64,000 bases of DNA from Mactromeris polynyma (lineage: Eukaryota; Mollusca; Bivalvia; Venerida; Mactridae), in NCBI GenBank assembly GCA_032209605.1, contig JASFXZ010000026.1, forward strand, positions 2,294,001-2,358,000, in the 5' to 3' direction. Of the stretch, positions 55,751 to 64,000 are shown in pieces. Position numbers and translations under genes: made by a program. Below the pieces are notes generated by a model. It saw only the letters and a list, made by a program, of their open reading frames with translations. It had not been told where the DNA came from and did no database searches. Position 1 is the stretch's first letter. Every line of letters starts with the position of its first letter.

Positions 55751-58700
55751 GTTAATCAATGTGCTAAGCCCATCGACAATAAATGTTTTACTTTGCATCA
55801 CAAAGAGTATTTTAGCTAAATAATATATATCCATGTTTATGGTAAGTTCCTAGATGTTTCGGTAGAAGTTTTGCTGAGTATTATTAATGAGTACTTTACA
55901 TTCTCGATACAGTGTGTTGCATATCTTTATCTGTGTTTTTCGTTACATTAGTCATACATTGTCAAGCTTAACAGTAAATATGAGAGATATAATACAATGT
56001 ACTAAGGCATCTATAAGACTGTTTCAGTAAGATAATTATGTGGAATTTAAGCATGTATGCATGATCTGCTTAATGAAATATTTATAGTTGTGTAGTACAT
56101 TGTAATCATAATGTAATAAATGTATGTATTTTATTTATACCTTGTATAATTGTGAATCATGGACATAATGCCTTAATATCTCAATTAAGTGCCTATAATG
56201 TTGTCGGAACACAATATAAGACATATTGTTATTAGTAAAAAACATAGATGTACTATGGATATTAATGCGAACGTTGTATAAAATATTAAAACATACCATA
56301 TGACTTTTTACAAGCATGTATCAATGATGCGTTAATACATTTTATGAGCTGTTAGTCTACTTTTGAAGTAACAATCAAAGATCTATTACATAGCATGGAA
56401 TAGGCGATATTTGGAAACAGTTAGTGTAACAGTATATGATTGACCGTACCAGTATAAGAGTAGAAGCGCAACAAATGGTCAAAGTTCTGTTCTGATGAAA
56501 CAACTCTACCTTCCAACATTATATAATATAGGGAGACAATTTAGAATACAAACGCACAAGATCTTGCCTCATATTAGTTAGTTCCAATGTTTACCAAAAA
56601 TAATATGATAGAATAAGCCCCTACGAATTTACCGGCCAGATTTATATCCCATCAAGGAAAATGAACACAAATTAGTTGCCATGAAAACGATAAGCTCACA
56701 TTGTTTTTTCACATTTTTAACAAAAGCACAGCAACATCTCCCGTTACCAAAAAATGTTCAATAAATCCCTAATTTTGATAAAATATATTTATGAATTGGA
56801 ATTATTAATTAAAATCCCATTATAAAACAATCTGTATACATTTTAAACAGACCTGTCCCTCTCAGGTCTATATTCTTGAAATATCAGGTATTTAGCTAAG
56901 GACATATTTTGGGACCACGTTTTGTTTATACAATTACAATAAAAATATGTATTCTTTATTATGATTATTTGATTTGTGATAAAAATGATGGGCACATAAT
57001 ATGTCACTGGATGAATTATCATCTCAGTGCTGTTTATACACACATTCTGAAATGATAGAAAGGTTCAAAGCCAGATTATATCTGTACGAAAGATATAACT
57101 GCAAAATGTGTAATAAGTAATGATAAGTCATTTTCAAGGGAGGTAATTGATACAATGTTTGTATCACTGCATGTAGGCATGGATTGCTCTCCCTTTGACT
57201 AGCGCACGTATTCATCAGTTATAAATAGCACTGCATATATAAATCGCGACTGTTTATCAAATACAATAACATTTTCCATTCACTTGTAAGAACATTCAAT
57301 ACAAAACATTACTCAGAACAAAACTTTGTACATATGTGTTTTTTGTCCACCACTTCATAATTCATGATTTTTTAAAAACAAATTGTTGATAACGGTTTAA
57401 ACATTTACATTATCCAGGTTTTGTCCACAATTGTAGGACTTTCAAAATATCAAAATTGCAAAATGTTTCAAATTACCCTTTGTTTTGTTCTGACGGTAAA
57501 CAGATGATTGCGGGGACAATAAATGCTTAAATGGCACTGTACCATCTAAATCCATGACAACAATACACAATTATGATATTACTTTGTTCTCGTGTTTCGA
57601 ATAAATGAAGACCGACTGCAAATTAGTAATTGAAAAATTCAGGACATTTGTCCTCACACTGGGCGACAAGTAACATAATTATAAAACATGTCAGAAAATA
57701 ATTTGATGATAATAAAATGGTGAGAGCAAGCTAGAGTCAAGATGGTATTCTCAGGTTTTCAATGAAAAGTCAACGTGTTTGTTTTCTCCCAGTGTATGTA
57801 TTGTTGAACAGAATATAACAATTCTCACTGAAGTGCAAACTATTACGACAACTCTTAACAAAACTTCATCGGAATATAAATCATCTCATACCGTTGCGCA
57901 TGATGGTTGTTTTGATTGTATTTCTTTAGTAAGAGCTTCACCCCTTGCTTGAGTATAGTGGGGGCATCTGCGGCCTGTCATTGCCAGAAGTGTTTAAGAA
58001 TTTTACGTGATAGTCTCCCTTGATTATCCTTGATTCTCCAAGGTGCGAGACTAATTGAATTGTCTCCCTTAGAGATCGATCGCGGGGAATGCGTTACGGA
58101 TAAAAAATCAATACTGGATCGATATTCGTTCGCGATTTGATTAGCCACCCCGCTGTGTTTAGTCAGCATAATGAAATTGCCCCGGGCTGTACTAATTTAT
58201 CAGAATGTATTATACATTCATGATACTTATATTGTAGCCTCTTTTGAAACAAATATATTGAATTATGCACCATAAGGTTTTATCTTGGTTTTTTTTGCAG
58301 ATGGTAGCTACTTAGCTTTCTAGCATAGCAAAGATACATTTGTCTTTTTTCAACAGAAATTAAAATGACACTGACAAAATACAACTACTTATTTTGTCTG
58401 TTACATTTAAAAAACATGATCTTGTATTTTAAACGATGGAACGCAATTATTTATACCATCATCATATGTGCATTGGTGATAATATCTAATTGAAAGGAAA
58501 TATAAATTGACGTGTGATATATACTCAGAAGAAAAAGTTTTGTCAGTATTTTCGTTTTGGTCCCAAGTCAGCAATTCATGTATAGCATCTGTTAAGTAAA
58601 TGTTCATATACAACACATGTTGGATAATAAATTAGCTATGTTGTAATTAGATTGGTTTGACTTTATATTTTTGTTTCCCAAAAGTAATTTACAAAGTGTA

Positions 58701-58825
58701 AGCACTGACTTAACTTTTTTTCTTCTGAGCATATAAATTGCTAACTTGGGCCCAAAACGAAAATACTGACTAAATTTTTCATCTGAGTATATTATGTACA
58801 CGTGTGTACGCCGGACAATAAATAT
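55751..58825. other. AT-rich non-coding DNA after the satellite
   Basis: No exon, RNA gene or tandem array is recognised. A degraded family A end ('ttcgaataaatgaagaccga') is near 57598. Confidence 0.5.
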
Positions 58826-59400
58826 AACCTTTACGCTAATCCGAGACTTCTCTGACCCTATAGCCTTTTTTTTTTTGCGGCTTAGGGTCAGAGGAACTGC
58901 TATAATAAAAACCCGGGGATTACTGAAACCACACAGTCGTGTACAGTCGTGTACTTTCAACGGTGTATGTGGCGTTTGGTCTCATTTTAACGGAAAGTTA
59001 GCCGAACAAATCGGTAAATTGATATTTAATTTACCAATCTGCATCGATCACGTGGCAGCCGGTGCTTTGACCCAAATACATATTTACATGAAGAAAATTA
59101 TTTTGTTAGCTTACTCTGAAAAGGATTGACCGTTACAACGTATTAAAAGTTTTCAAAACAAATGTTACGGTTCAGATAGGTTAATTAATATATTGATAAT
59201 AGATGTATATGCTTGAAATGTTAATCCAATGAATGTTTACATAGATATATTGATTTAAAGTTCCTCTACCGCGCGGGAGAGGAAATCCCCGGGTTTTTAC
59301 TATAGGAGTTCCTCTGACCCTAACCAGCAACATGAAATATCAAAAATCGTAAAAGGGACTGGTTTAGGGACAGAGAAGGCTCGGATTACCTTTACGCCTG
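58826..59400. repeat. Inverted duplication, arms about 100 bp, spacer about 340 bp
   Basis: The left arm (58826-58925) has 'cctttacgctaatccgaga', 'cttagggtcagaggaactg' and 'aaaaacccggggatt'. The right arm (59268-59400) is its inverse with an extra segment of about 40 bp. A poly-T run of 12 lies in the left arm only. It could be one element inserted twice in opposite orientation, or a foldback element. Confidence 0.8.
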
Positions 59401-60519
59401 TAGTTAGAATAAAGTATTCTGTTCTGTTCTAAGTAGTGTTGCATTGTTTACATTCGGATATTTGTTTAATATATTTGCAAACAAACATTCAATTAAAAAG
59501 CAGGTTTTGAGCACTATAATGAGATCCTGACTTTTCTATGATTTAGGAATAAAATCTGGATGCATTAATTTTCAAATATTACCACAAAGTCATAAATGAT
59601 AAAACGGGACAAGTTTCTAGTGTTTATTAATATCATTTTTATGAAAAAAGAATTTATAACTGCGTTGAGATATAACGCTCAGATAATTTTACGAGCTATG
59701 AGCAGTGCCTCACTTTGCTAAGCGAAGATGATGTGCCGTAATTTGGTGGAGCATGATTAGTTGGCCATCTGTCTTGACTTTTCCTGTGATATTTTCCATC
59801 CATTAATTCCCCACACACTTTGTCCTCATTGATTCTCCTACTTATGCATTATGGTCGTAGTGAATAATTTGAGGCGGATAAGTCGCAGTCATTGAAAAGA
59901 ATTTATTACACAAACAACAAATCTATTGTTTAGTCATCACAAACTTGATTACTTTGCAAAATATTGATTAATGATACAAAACTAGAAAACGCCCTATTAG
60001 CGTAATCAGTAAATAAGCGTCACCAAACCGCATATCAATAACGTTGTTTGCATGTGGTTAGCGTTCAGTGATTTACTACCACATGATATTCGGAGTTCAC
60101 TGAAAAGCAGTTTAAATTTAGTGGTTTACTATAATCCATTTTGTTTTATCAGATCTGATATTTATTTATTATACCGAACAAATAGTTTAACATTAAAATA
60201 CAAAAAGTCAATGTAAAACAAAAACAAACAATGTATTGTAATACTGAAGAATCAATATATAGTGTAAACAGCTAAGACTTCACTTTACAGAACGTTTTGT
60301 GCTTGCAGAGTCTTTAGATTCATCTAAATCCAACACATCCGACTCCGACTACGAAGCAAATATTTTTTAGAAGCCATTTTTGTGCAAGAACTGAATCTGC
60401 CAAAGCTGACAGATAAATTCGTTTGCGAACATTACAGCGCTTGGTTGTAAGCTATTTTAACAAGCGCATATCGACTCGGGCTATGGGAAATTCCAGTTGT
60501 CTATTTTAGAACCGCGCGA
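59401..60519. other. Non-coding region with a family D fragment
   Basis: The D fragment is at 59763-59860 ('tgtcttgacttttcctgtga', 'catccattaattcccc'). Nothing else is recognisable. Confidence 0.5.
59763..59860 (+). repeat. Dispersed family D, fragment
   Basis: It covers the 'tgtcttgactt' to 'ttatgcattatggtcg' part of the family seen at 44990 and 26550. The downstream half is missing. Confidence 0.75.
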
Positions 60520-60602
60520 GGGTAAAAACGTTATGTCACAGGGTAAAAACGTTATGTCACAGGGTAAAAACGTTATGTCACAGGGTAAAAACGTTATGTC
60601 AC
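60520..60602. repeat. 21-bp tandem repeat, four copies
   Basis: The unit 'gggtaaaaacgttatgtcac' (plus a) is repeated four times without change except at the last base. The period is a multiple of three, so the minus frame reads LPCDITF repeatedly; this is not taken as a gene. Confidence 0.95.
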
Positions 60603-60769
60603 TGGGAAACATTACGGATTTGCTTATAGCATGTATATGCGAATTTTGCATGGACAAATCACGTGAGGTATAATAACATGCGATACTGTTCGCCCACAAG
60701 TCGCAAACATTTGTTTTTAATCGTCGACGCATAAGACAGTAGTAGTGCACGTTAAATCATTAATTACTA

Positions 60770-61408
60770 GGCCATCCTTAAAAACTGTTTGTTTCCGTTA
60801 ATACGATCCGAAATTTTATCAGTGGGTAATCAGTTAATTGTTTATGCCCCTACTCTGAAAGGGGGGCATATATATTTGCCATTGTCCGTCTGTGTGTCCG
60901 TCCGTCCTTCCGTCCGTCCGTCACAAAATCCTGTATCACTCATATCTTCAAAAGTATATGGACCTGAGTCATAAAACTTAATTGTGTACCTTGGGGTTGC
61001 ATGTTTGGCTGTGCCCAGTAAGTGCAAAGTTATGGCCCTTGACTTAGATAAAATATAGCCTACAGAGAATGCAATTTTGTGTCATTCATATCTCCAAAAG
61101 AATAAGAGCCAGAGTCATAAAACTTTACAGGAATGTTCACCAGCATGTGTAGTTGTTCACATGGGGTTTCATGTTTGGCTGTGCCCAGTAAGTGCAAGGT
61201 TATGGCCTTCGACTTGCTTTTGTGACAAAGGCTGCAAGTGGTGGCATCTGTTTCCTATGGACACATTTCTAGTTTAGATTAGTACAGACATAGGTTAAAG
61301 AGCGAACAAAAGAATTTTCATCGATGAACCTGAAAACATTAATTGAGTCGCGGCCTTTTGTATGAGTCGGTCGCGTTACTGCAAACAAACATTGTTTAAG
61401 GATGGCCA
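60770..61408. mobile_element. TIR-bounded bivalve-type repeat element
   Basis: The ends 'ggccatccttaaaaactgtt' (then tgttt) and, inverted, 'ggccatccttaaacaatgtt' (then tgtttgc) form terminal inverted repeats. Inside is 'ggggggcatatatatttgcc' followed by the (tccg)n stretch near 60896-60921. There are two related units of about 130 bp at 60937-61060 and 61086-61215 sharing 'gagtcataaaact' and 'gtttggctgtgcccagtaag'. No transposase is visible. The inner phrase is, to my knowledge, widespread in bivalve genomes. Confidence 0.78.
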
Positions 61409-62156
61409 TATTGCCGCAACATTATCCCAAGCTTGATCGTTAAGCAGTATTACCGCAATTGAAAATATGAATAATTTACTGTACAGGAAATACTATCTCT
61501 GTGCTGACACATGCTTATCAATGTTCAAAACTTATCTTATTATAATATCGAATTAAATTGTTGTCCAGTAAGGTAGCATGTCCCTATCATAAATTAAATA
61601 ATATAGTTTGAATGGCTATGGTTGTTTTATTCTTTTTTTTCAAAAGAGTTGACGTTACTTCATAAAGGTTTTCAGACAGATTGTAATTACTTCAAGTCAA
61701 GACACCGGAATATAAATTCAGCAAAGTTGTAAAAAGCCACAACATTTGAAAGCATGAACACTTTGGGATGAGTTGTCTTCGCTATCTGTTGGAATGAAAT
61801 ATGTAAAATGACCAAACAAATGCATATAAATGTAATATATAAACTATTACCAAGCGTATAAAACTAATATAGTATGCGTAGCGACTTGATATAACATGTG
61901 TACATTTTATCGATTTTATTTCCCGCGACAAACGTATACTTATTTCTTATGTTTATATATACATAACTGTTGCGTCACGGGCTTAATTCTATCACTATGC
62001 CGCTAAAATAAAACAAAATTACAAAGTTGCTTAACAAATACTTTTTAATGAAAGAGTAAATGCATAAACTTTAGTATGAGTATGATTTTACTGTAATGTT
62101 TTATTTACTAAATCTATTTATTTAACATTTGAACGTTACATACTAATAATAATCAT
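61409..62156. other. AT-rich non-coding DNA
   Basis: Nothing recognisable between the TIR element and the 72-bp array. Confidence 0.5.
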
Positions 62157-63659
62157 GTTGAGTTATGTTGCTTCCAAGTTACTATAACTGTTTGCCCTTG
62201 CAACTTCTCAATCTGTAATGTTTCGTATGTTGAGTTATGTTGCTTCCAAGTTACTATAACTGTTTGCCCTTGCAACTCCTCAATCTGTAATGTTTCGTAT
62301 GTTGAGTTATGTTGCTTCCAAGTTACTATAACTGTTTGCCCTTGCAACTTCTCAATCTGTAATGTTTCGTATGTTGAGTTATGTTGCTTCCAAGTTACTA
62401 TAACTGTTTGCCCTTGCAACTCCTCAATCTGTAATGTTTCGTATGTTGAGTTATGTTGCTTCCAAGTTACTATAACTGTTTGCCCTTACAACTTCTCAAT
62501 CTGTAATGTTTCGTATGTTGAGTTATGTTGCTTCCAAGTTACTATAACTATTTGCCCTTGCAACTTCTCAATCTGTAATGTTTCGTATGTTGAGTTATGT
62601 TGCTTCCAAGTTACTATAACTGTTTGCCCTTGCAACTTCTCAATCTGTAATGTTTCGTATGTTGAGTTATGTTGCTTCCAAGTTACTATAACTGTTTGCC
62701 CTTGCAACTCCTCAATCTGTAATGTTTCGTATGTTGAGTTATGTTGCTTCCAAGTTACTATAACTGTTTGCCCTTGCAACTCCTCAATCTGTAATGTTTC
62801 GTATGTTGAGTTATGTTGCTTCCAAGTTACTATAACTGTTTGCCCTTGCAACTCCTCAATCTGTAATGTTTCGTATGTTGAGTTATGTTGCTTCCAAGTT
62901 ACTATAACTGTTTGCCCTTGCAACTCCTCAATCTGTAATGTTTCGTATGTTGAGTTATGTTGCTTCCAAGTTACTATAACTGTTTGCCCTTGCAATTTCT
63001 CAATCTGTAATGTTTCGTATGTTGAGTTATGTTGCTTCCAAGTTACTATAACTGTTTGCCCTTGCAACTTCTCAATCTGTAATGTTTCGTATGTTGAGTT
63101 ATGTTGCTTCCAAGTTACTATAACTGTTTGCCCTTGCAACTTCTCAATCTGTAATGTTTCGTATGTTGAGTTATGTTGCTTCCAAGTTACTATAACTGTT
63201 TGCCCTTGCAACTTCTCAATCTGTAATGTTTCGTATGTTGAGTTATGTTGCTTCCAAGTTACTATAACTGTTTGCCCTTGCAACTCCTCAATCTGTAATG
63301 TTTCGTATGTTGAGTTATGTTGCTTCCAAGTTACTATAACTGTTTGCCCTTGCAACTTCTCAATCTGTAATGTTTCGTATGTTGAGTTATGTTGCTTCCA
63401 AGTTACTATAACTGTTTGCCCTTGCAACTTCTCAATCTGTAATGTTTCGTATGTTGAGTTATGTTGCTTCCAAGTTACTATAACTGTTTGCCCTTGCAAC
63501 TTCTCAATCTGTAATGTTTCGTATGTTGAGTTATGTTGCTTCCAAGTTACTATAACTGTTTGCCCTTGCAACTTCTCAATCTGTAATGTTTCGTATGTTG
63601 AGTTATGTTGCTTCCAAGTTACTATAACTGTTTGCCCTTGCAACTCCTCAATCTGAAAT
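62157..63659 (-). repeat. 72-bp tandem array, about 21 copies, open as a 24-residue repeat
   Basis: The + strand unit begins 'ttgagttatgttgcttccaa' and ends 'aatctgtaatgtttcgtatg'. Units differ almost only at one site (caacttctc or caactcctc). On the minus strand each unit reads LQGQTVIVTWKQHNSTYETL followed by QIEK or QIEE, so the site changes Lys to Glu. The frame is open from about 63770 to 62486. There a single base change (ttgcaa to ttgtaa) makes a stop, and the remaining copies continue open to 62153. No ATG starts the frame; the upstream part would read 'LKTPRNNLATAYETFQIEE'. It could be a coding exon joined by splicing (a 'catttcag' acceptor lies at about 63650), but is more safely called a satellite. 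Confidence 0.93.
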
Positions 63660-64000
63660 GTTTCGTAGGCTGTTGCAAGGTTATTCCTTGGAGTTTTCAG
63701 CTTGGGGTCCTTGGATTCTCGTGTTTGACAAATGTAGGGTCCTATAGGTAAAATGTAGGGTCCCAGATATGCAGTTTATGCTTGAATAAAGTTTATTTCA
63801 AGGGTCCCAGGGATGCACAGTAAGTAGAAAATGGGAGTTCCTAGAAAGAAAAGGGAGTCCGATACTCAAGATTTCGGCGTCAGGGAAATCCGTATGTTGA
63901 ATCCTAGGGATCAGTGTAAGCTGGCATTGTATTGTGTATGTAGCATTCCATGTAACAACATAATCTTTTTCGTATATGTTAAAATTTGTGTATGAACAAA
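63660..64000. other. Non-coding flank at window end
   Basis: It contains the short repeated phrase 'tgtagggtcc' (three forms near 63735-63830: 'gtagggtcctataggtaaa', 'gtagggtcccagatatgca', 'agggtcccagggatgcac'). No gene is seen. Confidence 0.45.

Noticed and set aside
47418..63659. CRISPR-like regular repeats
   Set aside because: The arrays are head-to-tail satellites without unique spacers, and the DNA is eukaryotic.

Overview
The window is AT-rich, intron-rich animal DNA, most likely from a bivalve mollusc. The coding exons are short and bounded by GT/AG splice sites, and introns run to several kilobases. TA-flanked miniature transposons are abundant. The element near 61 kb carries the 'tgtccgtccgtccgtc ... 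gtgcccagtaagtgcaa ... gttatggcc' phrases that I associate with bivalve genomes; this is from memory and was not searched. There are no bacterial operons, ribosome-binding sites or CRISPR arrays. Position 1 is a run of C that may be a contig edge.

Two protein-coding genes can be reconstructed. The first, on the + strand, is the 3' end of an SH2-domain gene: exons 7940-8026, 9019-9190 and 12248-12451 encode an SH2 domain and a short acidic tail ending in a stop. Its upstream exons lie outside the window or are not recognisable in 1-7939. The second, on the - strand (38833 down to 21416), is a complete 15-exon SLC5-family sodium/solute symporter of 692 residues. All 15 exons join in frame with consensus splice sites, and it looks closest to the sodium/myo-inositol cotransporters (SLC5A3/SLC5A11).

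Intron 2 of the symporter holds a striking 3.9-kb mobile element (32740-36659). It has long terminal inverted repeats starting TGTCGGACCG and a perfect 6-bp target duplication GCCCAC. Inside are a 1.5-kb CAT-rich array with a recurring box, an intronless 237-codon ORF with a Ser-Gly-Asp-Asn-Gly-Asp repeat and an F-box-like segment, an inverted copy of that ORF's start region, and a tRNA-derived SINE.

The right half (about 39-64 kb) has no recognisable gene. It is dominated by a 41-bp satellite array of about 8.3 kb (47418-55750), a 72-bp tandem array whose unit keeps a 24-codon frame open on the - strand (62157-63659), and several inverted-repeat elements. At least three MITE families (here A, B and C) and two unclassified dispersed families (D and E) recur across the window, many of them inside introns of the two genes. 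No functional link between the two genes is visible beyond sharing the same repeat landscape.
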